DNA from: Gillisella vitis | GTDB lineage: Bacteria; Pseudomonadota; Alphaproteobacteria; Rhizobiales; Rhizobiaceae | DNA length: 64,000 nucleotides | Direction of reading: 5' to 3' | Assembly: GCA_009744235.1 (NCBI GenBank) | Contig: WPHV01000001.1 | Span: forward strand, 186,001-250,000 | Shown here: positions 1-9,551 of the stretch, piece after piece | Numbering within the stretch: position 1 is the stretch's first letter | Layout: each line of letters opens with the position of its first letter | Notes under the pieces: generated by a model | Told to the model about the DNA's origin: nothing | Database searches by the model: none | The model's input: the letters and a program-made list of their open reading frames with translations, nothing else | Translations under genes and position numbers: made by a program

Positions 1-2
1 GG

Positions 3-476
3 ATCGAGTTCATGAAGTCGCTCAAGGAAAAGGGCAATCTCGTGCCGGTCAACGGTTCGGCCCAGAACATGGCGCAGGGTACCACGCCGATCCTGTTCGA
101 CTGGGACTATAACGTGCTCGCCATGCGCGACAAGCTGGCTGGCAACCCGCCGATGGACGTTGTCGTTCCCTCGGATTCGGTCATCGCCGGCGTTTACGTT
201 CAGGCGATTTCGGCCTTCGCACCGCATCCGAATGCTGCCAAGCTGTGGATGGAATACCTCTATTCCGACGAAGGTCAGCTCGGCTGGCTGGCTGGCTATT
301 GCCACCCGATCCGCTTCAACGATCTGGCTGAAAAGAAGAAGATTCCGCAGGCCCTGCTCGACAAGATGCCGGATGCCGCAGGCTATGCCAAGGCGCTCTT
401 CCCGACGCTGGACGAACAGTCTGCTGCCAAGGCCGTCGTTGCCGCCGATTGGGCAAAGCAGATGGGCGCACAATAA
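3..476 (+). CDS. ABC transporter substrate-binding protein, C-terminal part (5' end outside window)
   Basis: The reading frame is open from the first bases of the window, so this is the last ~158 residues of a longer protein. It reads like the C-terminal lobe of a periplasmic family 1 solute-binding protein (PotD/AfuA/2-aminoethylphosphonate-binding type): a DWDYN segment, a VVVPSDSVIAGVYVQAIS stretch and a helical end with NAAKLWMEYLYSDEGQ, which is typical of these proteins. It is followed by two permeases and an ATPase on the same strand, so it is the ligand receptor of that importer. The substrate (polyamine, phosphonate, iron or similar) cannot be decided from this fragment. Confidence 0.85.
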   Translation: MEFMKSLKEKGNLVPVNGSAQNMAQGTTPILFDWDYNVLAMRDKLAGNPPMDVVVPSDSVIAGVYVQAISAFAPHPNAAKLWMEYLYSDEGQLGWLAGYCHPIRFNDLAEKKKIPQALLDKMPDAAGYAKALFPTLDEQSAAKAVVAADWAKQMGAQ

Positions 477-511
477 GTTAGTGCCAGTGCTGAAATTTCA
501 CTCCACCTTTG

Positions 512-537
512 CGCAGGCCGGTTTTTACCGGCCTGCG
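512..537 (+). promoter_or_regulatory. Intra-operon hairpin after the binding-protein gene
   Basis: There is a perfect 11-bp inverted repeat (CGCAGGCCGGT / ACCGGCCTGCG) with a TTTT loop between the binding-protein gene and the first permease. Such hairpins usually protect the upstream mRNA and partly terminate transcription, so the binding protein is made in excess over membrane components. There is no strong T-run after it, so read-through is expected. Confidence 0.6.
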
Positions 538-563
538 TGCCTAATTTGAAGGGAAAAAGTGGC

Positions 564-1556
564 ATGACCGTTGCGGAGACCGAGCTTCATTCGCCAGCCA
601 GTGCATCCGTGCCAAATTCATCCAGGCCCAGTGCACCGACGCTCAACGCCCCCCTGCCCAGCCTTTCCATAGTCGAAGGCTCCAGACCGCAACCAGCACC
701 TCGCTCCAAAAGCCGTATGAACTGGGATTGGCTGGGTGTGCTGCCGTTTTTCCTGTTTGCCATTCTGTTTCTGATCGGCCCGATCCTGTATCTGGTCAAA
801 GGCTCTTTCCAGAATCCTGCCGGTGATTTCACGCTGGAGAATTTCATCAGCCTGGCCACCCCCAATATCATGGCCGCCTATTCCCTGTCGCTGCGCCTGA
901 GCCTGGCCGCAGCCTGTCTTGGCGCCATCGCCGGTCTTCTGGTGGGCTATGCCATTATTCTCGGTGGCCTGCCGCGCTGGGTGCGCACGGCCTTCATGAC
1001 ATTTTCGGGTGTCGCCTCGAATTTTGCCGGTATTCCGCTGGCCTTTGCCTTCATCGCCACGCTCGGCCGACTGGGTCTGGTCACGGTTCTGTTGCGAGAC
1101 ATGTTCGGCTTCAATCTCTATGGCACGGGCTTCAGCCTGTTCTCCTTCTGGGGCCTGGCGATAACCTACCTTTATTTCCAGTTGCCGCTGATGGTCCTGA
1201 TCATCACCCCCGCTCTCGACGGGTTGAAGGGCGAATGGCGCGAAGCGGCGGAAATTCTCGGCGCCACCCGCCGCCAATATTGGCAAATGGTCGCCCTGCC
1301 GGTGCTGACCCCCTCCATTCTCGGCTGTTTCCTGCTGCTGTTTGCCAATGCCTTCGGCACGCTGGTCACCGTTTATGCCCTGACCGGCTCGAGCTTCGGC
1401 GTTGTGCCAATCGTGCTTTACCAGCAGATTCAAGGCAATGTGCTGTACAATCCCAATCTCGGCTATGCGCTGGCGGTTGGCATGGTGGCCATCATGGCCG
1501 TCACCAACACCCTCTATCTTATCCTGCGCAGCCGCGCCGAACGGTGGCAAAAATGA
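564..1556 (+). CDS. ABC transporter permease (importer, subunit 1)
   Basis: A 330-residue integral membrane protein with an N-terminal Ser/Pro-rich tail of ~55 residues and then six or so hydrophobic segments. A binding-protein-dependent permease EAA loop is visible (EWREAAEILGATRRQYWQ), the contact site for the ATPase. The ATG at 564 is preferred over an upstream alternative because a purine-rich GAAGGGAAAAAG lies just before it. Its stop overlaps the start of the second permease (ATGA), so the two are translationally coupled. It pairs with the next gene to form the channel of a spermidine/putrescine- or phosphonate-type importer. Confidence 0.88.
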   Translation: MTVAETELHSPASASVPNSSRPSAPTLNAPLPSLSIVEGSRPQPAPRSKSRMNWDWLGVLPFFLFAILFLIGPILYLVKGSFQNPAGDFTLENFISLATPNIMAAYSLSLRLSLAAACLGAIAGLLVGYAIILGGLPRWVRTAFMTFSGVASNFAGIPLAFAFIATLGRLGLVTVLLRDMFGFNLYGTGFSLFSFWGLAITYLYFQLPLMVLIITPALDGLKGEWREAAEILGATRRQYWQMVALPVLTPSILGCFLLLFANAFGTLVTVYALTGSSFGVVPIVLYQQIQGNVLYNPNLGYALAVGMVAIMAVTNTLYLILRSRAERWQK

Positions 1557-2404
1557 AAAAGCCCTTCCCGCTGGTCTCGACCGTCATCGTCCTTGTCGCC
1601 GCCGCCTATTTCCTCGTTCCGCTGTATGCGACCTTCCAGTTTTCCCTGCAAATGCTGCGGGGCCAGTGGAGCTTTGCCGCTTACCGTTCGGTGTTTTCCA
1701 GCGACGAGTTTCTGTCTACCCTCGGCTATTCAGCCTTTGCCTCACTGATGGCGATCGTGGTCGGTGCCGTCATCGTCGTGCCCACTGCCTATTGGGTACG
1801 GCTGCGGCTGCCGAAACTGCGGCCAATCGTCGAGTTCGTCAGCCTCCTGCCGCTGATCATTCCGCCCGTTGTGCTGGTGTTCGGTTATATCCGGTTGTTC
1901 GGCTCCAATTCCTATCTGCCGCTCACCATGTCGGAAAACGGCACCAATATCCTGCTGGTGATTGGCTACGTCACATTGTCCTTGCCCTATATGTTTCGGG
2001 CCGTGGACAATGGCATGGCCGCCATCGATATCACCATCCTGACGGAAGCCGCCGAAAGCCTCGGCGCATCGCGGCTGCGCACCATCGCCGAGGTGATTTT
2101 TCCCAATGTCCGCTCGGCCATTGTCTCCGGCGCCTTTTTGACCTTTTCGATTTCGCTGGGTGAATTCGTCTTTGCCAGCCTGCTCAATCGCCCGGCCTTC
2201 GGCCCTTATATGGTCAAGATCGGCCAGGATCGTGCTTATGAGCCCGCAGCGCTGGCTATTCTGTCCTTTGCGCTGACCTGGGGCTGCATGGTCCTCATGC
2301 AAGTATTCGCCAATAAAAAACCCGGACAGCGCTGGTTGCCACGCCGTATCGCACGTCAGGCCCCGCTGTCCTCTTCCATGCCCCCAAGGAGTGCAACCCG
2401 ATGA
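1553..2404 (+). CDS. ABC transporter permease (importer, subunit 2)
   Basis: A 283-residue membrane protein of the PotC type. It starts at the ATG that overlaps the stop of subunit 1. It has an N-terminal transmembrane helix (FPLVSTVIVLVAAAYFLVPLY), further hydrophobic segments and an EAA loop (TEAAESLGASRLRTIAEVIFPNV). Its own stop overlaps the ATPase start in the same ATGA fashion, so the whole set is one polycistronic unit. The open frame extends upstream inside subunit 1, but that part is an out-of-frame shadow. Confidence 0.88.
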   Translation: MKKPFPLVSTVIVLVAAAYFLVPLYATFQFSLQMLRGQWSFAAYRSVFSSDEFLSTLGYSAFASLMAIVVGAVIVVPTAYWVRLRLPKLRPIVEFVSLLPLIIPPVVLVFGYIRLFGSNSYLPLTMSENGTNILLVIGYVTLSLPYMFRAVDNGMAAIDITILTEAAESLGASRLRTIAEVIFPNVRSAIVSGAFLTFSISLGEFVFASLLNRPAFGPYMVKIGQDRAYEPAALAILSFALTWGCMVLMQVFANKKPGQRWLPRRIARQAPLSSSMPPRSATR

Positions 2405-3459
2405 GTTTCCTCAGGATCGAAGCGGTCAGCAAGAGTTTCGCGGCCAATACCGTCGTCAAGGAATTCGATTTGCCGGTGAATAAAGGGGAGTTCATCTCTT
2501 TCCTGGGGCCGTCCGGCTGCGGCAAGACAACCGTTCTGCGCATGGTGGCCGGGTTTGAAACGCCCTCCTCCGGCTCGATTGTCATCGATGGGCAGGACGT
2601 GACGAAACTGCCGCCCAATCGACGCCGGATCGGCATGGTCTTCCAGGCCTACGCACTGTTTCCAAATATGAATGTGTTCGACAACGTCGCCTTCGGCCTG
2701 AAGATCGCCAAGAAGCCCAAGACGGAAATTCACAGCCGGGTGATGGAAATGCTGAAGCTGATCCATCTCGATCATCTGGCCGAGCGCTATCCCTACCAGA
2801 TGTCCGGCGGCCAACAGCAGCGCGTGGCGCTGGCCCGGGCGCTAGCGCCAAAGCCGCAGGTTTTGCTGCTCGATGAGCCGCTGTCCGCGCTGGATGCCAA
2901 GATCCGCGTATCGCTGCGCGAGGAAATCCGCCAGATCCAGCGCCAGCTTGGCATTACCACCGTGTTCGTCACCCATGACCAGGAGGAGGCGCTGTCGATT
3001 TCCGACCGGATCGTGGTGATGAACGGCGGGCGCGCCGACCAGATCGGCACGCCTTCGGAAATCTACAACCATCCCCAGACCCGTTTCGTCGCCTCCTTCG
3101 TCGGCACGCTCAACCTGATCGACGCAAAGGTGACGGATACATCCACCAATACGATCCTGATCGGCGACCAGCAGGTGAGCCTGAAAAAGCCGCTGGGCAA
3201 GGCCAATGGCGAAACCGTTACTGTGGCGCTGCGCCCGGAAGCGGGATCGCCTTCCGAAGGCGCCAAAGGGGATGTGCGGATCAGCGGCACCGTCACATCA
3301 AGCCATTTTCTGGGCTCGGTCATCCGCACCCGGCTGGACGTCGGCGGCGCCACGTTGTCCTTCGACATGTTCAACGATCCTGGTGTCAGGCCTGCCGCAA
3401 TCGGTGAAACCGTCACCCTGAAATTTGCAGGGGACGACCTGATGGTGGTGGCGGATTGA
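2401..3459 (+). CDS. ABC transporter ATP-binding protein (PotA-like)
   Basis: A 352-residue ATPase with all expected motifs: Walker A GPSGCGKT (residues 36-43), Q-loop in VFQAYALFPNMNV, signature MSGGQQQR (~134-141), Walker B LLLDEPLSALD (~155-165), and the H-loop THDQEE (~191). The C-terminal ~110 residues fit a TOBE domain as found in polyamine, sulfate, iron and phosphonate importers. It energises the two permeases immediately upstream. The length is normal for PotA/FbpC-type ATPases. Substrate is not determined; PotA-like is a family statement only. Confidence 0.9.
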   Translation: MSFLRIEAVSKSFAANTVVKEFDLPVNKGEFISFLGPSGCGKTTVLRMVAGFETPSSGSIVIDGQDVTKLPPNRRRIGMVFQAYALFPNMNVFDNVAFGLKIAKKPKTEIHSRVMEMLKLIHLDHLAERYPYQMSGGQQQRVALARALAPKPQVLLLDEPLSALDAKIRVSLREEIRQIQRQLGITTVFVTHDQEEALSISDRIVVMNGGRADQIGTPSEIYNHPQTRFVASFVGTLNLIDAKVTDTSTNTILIGDQQVSLKKPLGKANGETVTVALRPEAGSPSEGAKGDVRISGTVTSSHFLGSVIRTRLDVGGATLSFDMFNDPGVRPAAIGETVTLKFAGDDLMVVAD

Positions 3460-3598
3460 TGACATTTCCGCACCACACCCATAATTGATAGAATTCAAAA
3501 ACCCACCCGTGAATTGAATTTATATATGCTAATTCATATGTTTACGCATTATCAATAGAAATCGAATATAAAGCCTCATCACGTAGGAGGCATTTTAA

Positions 3599-5326
3599 AT
3601 GGGACTGTTGTCGTTTGGCTTCGGTGCAGACAATAAAGGCGTTCTGGAAGCCATCAATCGGTCTCAAGCCATCATTGAATTTGACCTCAATGGCAATATC
3701 CTTGATGCGAACGACAATTTCTGCAAGGCGATCGGCTATCAAAAATCGGAAATCGTCGGCAAGCACCACCGGATTTTTGTCGATCCCGAAGACGTCAAAA
3801 ATCCAGCCTATGCAGAGTTCTGGGCCAAACTCGGCTCCGGCCAGTTCGATCAAGGGCAGTACAAACGATTGACCAAGACCGGGGAATCGATCTGGATCGA
3901 AGCCTGTTACAATCCGGTTTTTCGGGGCAAAAAGCCCTACAAGGTCGTGAAAATCGCAACCGACATAACGGCTGCGAAGACCAAGACCATGGACAGTGAC
4001 GGCAAAATTGATGCGCTGATGCGCTCTCAGGCTGTCATTGAATTCACGCCAACCGGCCAGATTCTCACAGCCAACGAGAATTTCTGCAAAACACTGGGCT
4101 ATAGCTTAAGCGAAATCGCCGGCAAGCATCATTCGATGTTCTGCGAACCCGCCTATGCTGCCTCGCCTGAATACAAGCAATTCTGGCGCAACCTCGCCGC
4201 GGCCGAATATCAGAGCAACGAGTTTCTGCGCATCGGCAAAGGTGGAAAACACGTTCATATTCAAGCCACCTACAATCCAATTTTCGATGAAAAGGGAAAA
4301 GTCGTCAAGGTTGTGAAATTCGCAACCGATGTGACTGGCCGCGTCAAAGCCATCGACGCCATCGCGGCCGGTCTGGAACGCCTTTCAAACTGCAATATCC
4401 GCATGACAATCGACGAGCCGTTCATCCCGACCTTCGACCACCTGCGCACAAACTTCAACATGTCGATCGGCAAGTTTCAAGAAACGCTGGCACAGGTGTT
4501 GACGGAAACGGCGTCCGTGGCCGCCAACAGCCGGGAAGTCCAGGAAAGCTCCACGAGTCTCGCCCAACGCTCTGAACAACAGGCCGCCGCACTTGAGCAA
4601 ACCTCAGCCGCATTGGAGGACATTACCACCGTCGTTAATCAATCCAGTGCGAGCACCAAGAACACCAGAGATCTGGTGCGTGATGCGCGCCAGGCAGCAA
4701 CCGAATCCGTGAAAGTCGTTAACTCGACGGTGGACGCGATGAGCCGCATCGAGGGTGCTTCGAAGGAAATCAGCAACATCATCAGCGTCATCGATGAAAT
4801 CGCCTTCCAGACCAATCTCCTGGCCTTGAACGCGGGCGTGGAGGCCGCCCGTGCAGGCGAAAGCGGCAAGGGCTTTGCTGTCGTGGCACAAGAAGTGCGC
4901 GAACTGGCCCAGCGTTCCGCCAAGGCCGCCAAGGAAATCTCGGAACTGATCGGCAAATCCAGCAATGAAGTAAAAGACGGTGTGCGTTTGGTCGGGGAAA
5001 CAGGCAGTGCTCTGAACCGGATCGAATCTTTCGTTCAATCCATCGATGACAATATCGAGGCCATTGCTACAGCCGCGATAAAGCAGTCCACCAGCCTTGG
5101 CGAAATCAGTTCCGCAGTGAACGCGCTGGATCAGATGACGCAAAAGAACGCCGGCATGGTCAATACGATCAACACTATCAGCGACGCGCTTTCCAGCGGC
5201 GCTGCCAAGCTGACAGAACTGGCCAACCGGTTCCAACTGAACAGGCGATCCGCGATCCGCGAGCCGGGAAGCTCCGCAGCGATGCGCGGCAGCGACAGAC
5301 GGCAAAGCAACCGCACGGCAGCCTGA
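3599..5326 (+). CDS. Soluble methyl-accepting chemotaxis protein with two PAS domains
   Basis: A 575-residue chemoreceptor preceded by a strong AGGAGG. Two tandem PAS domains occupy roughly residues 15-125 and 135-245; both carry the PAS hallmark N.NFCK..GY..SEI.GKHH and end in a VVK(I/F)ATD(V/I)T motif. A linker (250-305) leads to a methyl-accepting signalling domain with the conserved hairpin tip ([20 protein letters not shown]) and [20 protein letters not shown]. There are no transmembrane segments, so it senses a cytoplasmic signal, possibly through a PAS-bound cofactor. The tip has Gly where most receptors have Ala (LNAGVEA). There is no obvious C-terminal CheR/CheB pentapeptide. No che genes lie nearby. 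Confidence 0.92.
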   Translation: MGLLSFGFGADNKGVLEAINRSQAIIEFDLNGNILDANDNFCKAIGYQKSEIVGKHHRIFVDPEDVKNPAYAEFWAKLGSGQFDQGQYKRLTKTGESIWIEACYNPVFRGKKPYKVVKIATDITAAKTKTMDSDGKIDALMRSQAVIEFTPTGQILTANENFCKTLGYSLSEIAGKHHSMFCEPAYAASPEYKQFWRNLAAAEYQSNEFLRIGKGGKHVHIQATYNPIFDEKGKVVKVVKFATDVTGRVKAIDAIAAGLERLSNCNIRMTIDEPFIPTFDHLRTNFNMSIGKFQETLAQVLTETASVAANSREVQESSTSLAQRSEQQAAALEQTSAALEDITTVVNQSSASTKNTRDLVRDARQAATESVKVVNSTVDAMSRIEGASKEISNIISVIDEIAFQTNLLALNAGVEAARAGESGKGFAVVAQEVRELAQRSAKAAKEISELIGKSSNEVKDGVRLVGETGSALNRIESFVQSIDDNIEAIATAAIKQSTSLGEISSAVNALDQMTQKNAGMVNTINTISDALSSGAAKLTELANRFQLNRRSAIREPGSSAAMRGSDRRQSNRTAA

Positions 5327-5482
5327 CCGAATGACCTTTGAGGCACCCCACCACCTTTAAGCAACACATTGGCGAAAACATCGGCGGTGTGTTTCGTTTT
5401 CAGCATTTTTATTTTGCGGTCCTTGAGGCGATAGGCCAATTTTCGCGCATCTTCAAAGCTGCGGCTTAACGAAAGAGTGCCT

Positions 5483-6376
5483 ATGTCTGCCACGCCAGCC
5501 TTGACCACCCCTGCCCTGGCCATCATCGACACGATCAGCGATCCGGGAAAAAGCGACCGGAGCAACGAGGACAGGCTGGGGTATAATGAGCAAGCCGCTT
5601 TCGTGCTCGACGGCGCAACCGGGCTGGGCGACGTCCAATTCATGGATGGCTACGGTTCCGATGCCGCCTGGATTGCCCATTTTGCTGCAAAGCGACTGAC
5701 CACGGAACTGACCTGCGACACCAATGTCACCGAGGTGATCCGCGCCATCGCTTTCGACGCCCATGAGCTTTTTACCGCAGCCGCAGGCGACCAGCCGCGT
5801 TATGCCTGGCCGCTGGCGGCCCTGGCCGCCCTGCGGGTCACGCCGGATGGCGCAGAATTCATTGGCCTTGGCGATAGCGTTCTTTACCTTCTGCATGACG
5901 ATGGCCGGGTGGAAACCCACATGGCGCTGCCTGACGCATTTGAGCGTGAGCAGCAAGCCGCCCGCGCCCATGTGGAGCGCGCGGGCGGCATCGGTGCAAG
6001 CGGCATGGCCCACACAAGCGACACCGAAACATTGGAAAATTTACGCAGCAAACGCGAACAGCAAAACACGCCCGGCGGCAGTGTCTGGTCTCTGGGACTC
6101 ATACCCGATACCGCCGACCACCTGGTTCGCACAGTCCTGACCGTCGAGGCGGGCGCCACGGCGCTGATCTGCTCGGATGGACTGGCCGATCTCGTCAGCC
6201 TCTACCAGGCCTATGATCCTGCCGGTCTGGTCAAACGGGCCGCAACCGCCGGATTGAAAGCCCTAGTCACCGAATTACGGCATCTGGAACGCGAGGTCGA
6301 TCCCGACGGACTACAATTTCCGCGCTTCAAGCAAAGCGACGACACGACGGCGATCCTCTGCCGGATCGATCGTTAA
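5483..6376 (+). CDS. PP2C-like serine/threonine phosphatase family protein
   Basis: A 297-residue protein with metal-binding PP2C signatures in order: SNEDR near the N-terminus, VLDGATGLG, GLGDSVLYL in the middle, ALICSDGLADLV, and QSDDTTAIL at the end. These Asp/Gly patches coordinate the metals in PPM phosphatases. It is cytoplasmic, with no signal or membrane segment. The ATG at 5483 is chosen over an in-frame GTG six bases upstream. It converges on hisC with only an 8-bp gap. The natural substrate is unknown; no kinase partner is adjacent. Confidence 0.8.
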   Translation: MSATPALTTPALAIIDTISDPGKSDRSNEDRLGYNEQAAFVLDGATGLGDVQFMDGYGSDAAWIAHFAAKRLTTELTCDTNVTEVIRAIAFDAHELFTAAAGDQPRYAWPLAALAALRVTPDGAEFIGLGDSVLYLLHDDGRVETHMALPDAFEREQQAARAHVERAGGIGASGMAHTSDTETLENLRSKREQQNTPGGSVWSLGLIPDTADHLVRTVLTVEAGATALICSDGLADLVSLYQAYDPAGLVKRAATAGLKALVTELRHLEREVDPDGLQFPRFKQSDDTTAILCRIDR

Positions 6377-6384
6377 CTCCTGCC

Positions 6385-7437
6385 TCATATCTCGCTCAGA
6401 GCCTCCAGCAGCCGGTCGCATTCGGCATCCGTGCCGATGCTGATGCGTAGAAAATCACCGATCCGTGGCTTTTGAAAATTGCGCACCAGCACGGATTTTT
6501 GTCGCAGCGCCAATGTAAGATCCGCACCACTCCGGTCCGAATGCCGGGCAAACACAAAATTGGCTGAGGATGGCAGGACCTCGAAACCCAACTCCTGAAG
6601 ACCGAGGGAGAGACGCTCCCGGCTGGCGACAACCAGATCGCGGTGACGCTCGAACCATTCCCGGTCTTCCCAGGAGGCAACGGCACCTGCGAGCGCCAGC
6701 CGATCAAGCGGGTAGGAATTGAAACTGTCCTTGACCCGCTCCAAGGCCTCGATCAGCGCCCGTTGCCCAACAGCAAAGCCAACCCGCAATCCGGCAAGGC
6801 CCCGCGATTTAGAAAAAGTCTGAACCACAAGCAGGTTCGGATAGGTTTTGACCAGCGGAATGGCACTGTCCGCACCGAAATCCACATAGGCCTCATCAAT
6901 CACCACCACCTGATCGGGATGGTCACGCACGAGAGTTTCAATCTCCGAAAGCGACAGGGCAATACCCGTCGGTGCATTGGGATTGGGCAGGATGATCGCA
7001 CCACACGGCTGCCGATAATCCTCAATCCGCACTCGCATGGCATCGTCCAAGGCAACTTCCCGGAAATCAATGCCATAGAGCCGACAATAGGTTGGGTAGA
7101 AACTATAGCTGACATCCGGAAACAGCAGCGGCTTATCGTGATTCAACAGGGCCTGAAACGTATGCGCCAAGACCTCATCGGAACCATTACCGACAAACAC
7201 CTCGCCCGGGTCGAGATTGTGGCTCTTGGCAATCGCATGGCGAAGCGGCAGGCCAGTCGGATCGGGGTAAAGCCGAAGCGTGTCATCCACTGCCTGTCGC
7301 ATCGCGGTAATCGCATGCGGCGAAGGACCGTAAGGGCTTTCATTGGTGTTCAGCTTGACCAGATCGCTGATGGCGGGTTGTTCGCCCGCCACATAAGGCA
7401 TCAGGGATCGAACGATCGGGCTCCAGAATCTGCTCAT
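6385..7437 (-). CDS. hisC: Histidinol-phosphate aminotransferase
   Basis: A 350-residue class II fold type I PLP aminotransferase. Visible features are [12 protein letters not shown] near residue 30-40, the NPNAPTG substrate/PLP loop (152-158), [10 protein letters not shown] (178-187) and the PLP lysine in [14 protein letters not shown] (Lys 210). These match HisC, which converts imidazole acetol phosphate to histidinol phosphate in histidine synthesis; rhizobia often carry two or three HisC paralogues, some acting on aromatic amino acids. The start is placed at MSRFWSP; upstream codons in the same frame lack family similarity. It is a single gene here, not in a his operon. Confidence 0.9.
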   Translation of the reverse strand: MSRFWSPIVRSLMPYVAGEQPAISDLVKLNTNESPYGPSPHAITAMRQAVDDTLRLYPDPTGLPLRHAIAKSHNLDPGEVFVGNGSDEVLAHTFQALLNHDKPLLFPDVSYSFYPTYCRLYGIDFREVALDDAMRVRIEDYRQPCGAIILPNPNAPTGIALSLSEIETLVRDHPDQVVVIDEAYVDFGADSAIPLVKTYPNLLVVQTFSKSRGLAGLRVGFAVGQRALIEALERVKDSFNSYPLDRLALAGAVASWEDREWFERHRDLVVASRERLSLGLQELGFEVLPSSANFVFARHSDRSGADLTLALRQKSVLVRNFQKPRIGDFLRISIGTDAECDRLLEALSEI

Positions 7438-7666
7438 GGAAGTTCTCCACGGATGGGAGGCGGAAAACAAAGGGACGGCAATCAATTTTCATTTTTGATA
7501 TCTCACCCAGAGATTGGTGCCAAGCCACCGAGATGTTGATGCGTCCTAACCTTTTAAGCCGCGCCGCCGGTTCGAATCCCGCAAGAGAAACACTATTCAC
7601 CAGGTTCAATGGCGACTGCGCTCACAATCCTAAAGCTTAAGCCAAAATGATCCTCTCTCGCGGGGT

Positions 7667-7698
7667 TTGACTTTTTTTGATAGTATGTCTTATATAAT
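7667..7698 (+). promoter_or_regulatory. Candidate promoter of the LuxR-type gene
   Basis: TTGACT (7667-7672) is followed after an 18-bp T-rich spacer by TATATA (7691-7696; TATAAT overlaps at 7693-7698). It lies about 50 bp before the luxR-type start codon. Confidence 0.4.
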
Positions 7699-7747
7699 TT
7701 TCATACAAAACAAGTAATATAAAACCCTTTAAAAAATGGGGGTAGCA

Positions 7748-8491
7748 ATGACTAAAGACATGACATCGCCAAACCTTGATAAAACCTTATCATTTCTATC
7801 TCAAATAAAGCAAACAGACACAGTAAAAAATATTGTAGATTTAACAAAACATGCGACAAGCCGGTACGGTGTTAAAAATATCGTTCTAGGATTTCCACCA
7901 GAAATTGGAATGCTACCCAGCCAGCAAATGCAGGGTATTTTACTTGCAGACTGGCCTGACGAATGGTCGCATCTCTATTTCCGCGACAACCTCGCATTTC
8001 AAGACCCTGCCATCCGACACATAGTCAAATCGGAACCCTCCTTCGTCTGGTCGGATTTCTCCAAAACATTACCCATAAGCCGCGACGAAAAATGGCTGAT
8101 GGATCAGGCCAAGGAGTTTTTCGTCAGCAATGGCTTCACCCTGCCCATTGTATCCTTGGATGGACGCCGCGCTGGCGTCACATTCGCCGGCAGCGACATC
8201 GATGATTCTCCGCAGGCAAGAACCGGCATGGCGCTGATCGCGAGCCTCATCTTCGCACGCACGTTGGAACTACATAACGCAGGCCAGAGACAGACAACTC
8301 GACTGACCCCGAGGGAAAGGGAAGTCATCGGCTGGATTGCCAATGGCAAAACGGATTGGGAAATCAGCGTGATTTTCGGGGTCTCCGAAAAGGCCGTGAC
8401 CAAGCATGTCGGCAATATCATGATGAAGCTCGGCGCCGTCAGCAGATCACACGCCATTGCAGAAGCCTTCCGGCAAAAATTGATATGCTGA
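7748..8491 (+). CDS. LuxR-family regulator with autoinducer-binding domain (LuxR solo)
   Basis: A 247-residue protein. The N-terminal domain (~20-170) has the acyl-homoserine-lactone pocket pattern: Trp73, Tyr77, Asp86-Pro87, Trp101 and Gly129 fit the conserved TraR/LuxR positions. The C-terminal ~185-245 is a GerE-type HTH (LTPREREVIGWIANGKTDWE, then VSEKAVTKHVGNIMMKLG). It is likely a quorum-sensing transcription factor. No luxI-type synthase is found in the window, so it is an orphan receptor here. The ATG at 7748 has GGGGGT 5 bp upstream; the ATG at 7736 does not have a usable Shine-Dalgarno. Codon use is AT-richer than the flanks, suggesting acquisition. Confidence 0.9.
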   Translation: MTKDMTSPNLDKTLSFLSQIKQTDTVKNIVDLTKHATSRYGVKNIVLGFPPEIGMLPSQQMQGILLADWPDEWSHLYFRDNLAFQDPAIRHIVKSEPSFVWSDFSKTLPISRDEKWLMDQAKEFFVSNGFTLPIVSLDGRRAGVTFAGSDIDDSPQARTGMALIASLIFARTLELHNAGQRQTTRLTPREREVIGWIANGKTDWEISVIFGVSEKAVTKHVGNIMMKLGAVSRSHAIAEAFRQKLIC

Positions 8492-8807
8492 AGTCTGTCA
8501 AGGTGGCTTTTCCTCTACTACGCAGATTTAAAATTTTTTGTAACATTTAAAATTTTCAATACTTAAACCAGAATCTACCGTTCAAATGACTAAAGCGCTG
8601 ATTAAAAAGATATTTACTTAATATTTTAAAAAAATAAAACCCCGACAATTGATTAGAAAACTCCAAAAATAAACACAATTTACAGTATTACGTCTTAAAA
8701 TAGGACGAACAGCCGACAATCTTCTCTCATTTTTTGACCGTTGATCATATTGTAAAACACAGAACGAAACATGAGTTAATTTCCGCTGTAGTGTATTGAG
8801 ATCGCCG
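8492..8807. other. AT-rich intergenic stretch
   Basis: This spacer between the LuxR-type gene and the XRE gene is strongly AT-rich with many A/T runs. I see no open frame with a ribosome site, no convincing terminator and no RNA gene. It probably carries the promoter of the XRE gene, since GTTGATCATATTGTAAAAC has promoter-like composition. Confidence 0.4.
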
Positions 8808-9212
8808 ATGACATTGCTCAAAAAAACACCTGACGTGCATTATTATAACATCCTGGCGGGAGAACGCTTGAAAAGCGCCCGAAAGAATAAGGGGATGAGC
8901 CAATCCGACGTTGCAAGAGAACTGGGCGTGACATTCCAACAGCTGCATAAATATGAAAAGGGCATCAACGGCATGAGCGCCAGCAGACTTGCTGCTGCAG
9001 CCACTCTCTTGGGAATGGACCCCGATTTTTCCTACACCGCCGATAGTGCCGTAGCAGCGCCAGAGGATACCTCAAGCGAGCTGACAGATCTGGTGAAAGC
9101 GACATCACGTTCAGACGCGCTTGAACTCAACACTTGTTTCGCCAGAATTAAAAACTCCAATACACGCAAAATCATTATTTCCATTATCGAGCAGATTGCA
9201 TCTGCCCGTTAG
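8808..9212 (+). CDS. XRE-family helix-turn-helix regulator
   Basis: A 134-residue protein with a Cro/CI-type HTH in residues ~17-70 (GERLKSARKNKGMSQSDVA, then LGVTFQQLHKYEKGINGMSA). The pattern, with Q in VTFQQLHKYEKG, is that of the small rhizobial/caulobacterial XRE regulators of about 130-140 residues. The C-terminal half is Ser/Ala-rich and then helical. It is monocistronic. Targets are unknown. The in-frame TTG at 8796 is a possible alternative start. Confidence 0.85.
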   Translation: MTLLKKTPDVHYYNILAGERLKSARKNKGMSQSDVARELGVTFQQLHKYEKGINGMSASRLAAAATLLGMDPDFSYTADSAVAAPEDTSSELTDLVKATSRSDALELNTCFARIKNSNTRKIIISIIEQIASAR

Positions 9213-9551
9213 AGCTCGTCCGGCAAGGCGGCAAAGTCCGCACACCTCCAAGCTCCTTCAACCGGTCGAATGCCGGGCCTACCTCTCCATAACCCCAATC
9301 ACCTGCGATAACAGGCCTGAATTTTGATGGCAGTGCCGAGGCCTGAGCATCGTCCATTTTCTGGTCCATCGCTTGGGTGAAGCAGCCCCCTTCCCACGAA
9401 AGTGCAGTATCAAAAATTTCAACTAAATATATCGATCAAAATTTGAACAGTATTTTCCTGAATAAGGAAACTAATTGATCAAATAACGAATTAGTTCATA
9501 TCAGTTTTACAATATAACTAATTCTAGTCTTTTATAATCGAGGTATTTTAG
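9213..9551. other. Intergenic region before the acyltransferase gene
   Basis: The first ~170 bp are GC-rich and could hold a decayed coding scrap on the minus strand (60 codons to 9369, no family recognised). The rest is very AT-rich, with TTGATC and AATTAGTT-type repeats, and probably contains the acyltransferase promoter. Nothing else is identifiable. Confidence 0.35.

Noticed and set aside
618..1550. 310-codon frame antisense to the first permease
   Set aside because: It is rich in Gln/Gly/His/Arg with no domain, a typical shadow of a GC-rich membrane-protein gene.
7555..7600. tRNA-like fragment (GGTTCGAATCC T-loop match) upstream of hisC
   Set aside because: The T-stem has a mismatch, no acceptor or D-arm can be built on either side, and no CCA end is present.
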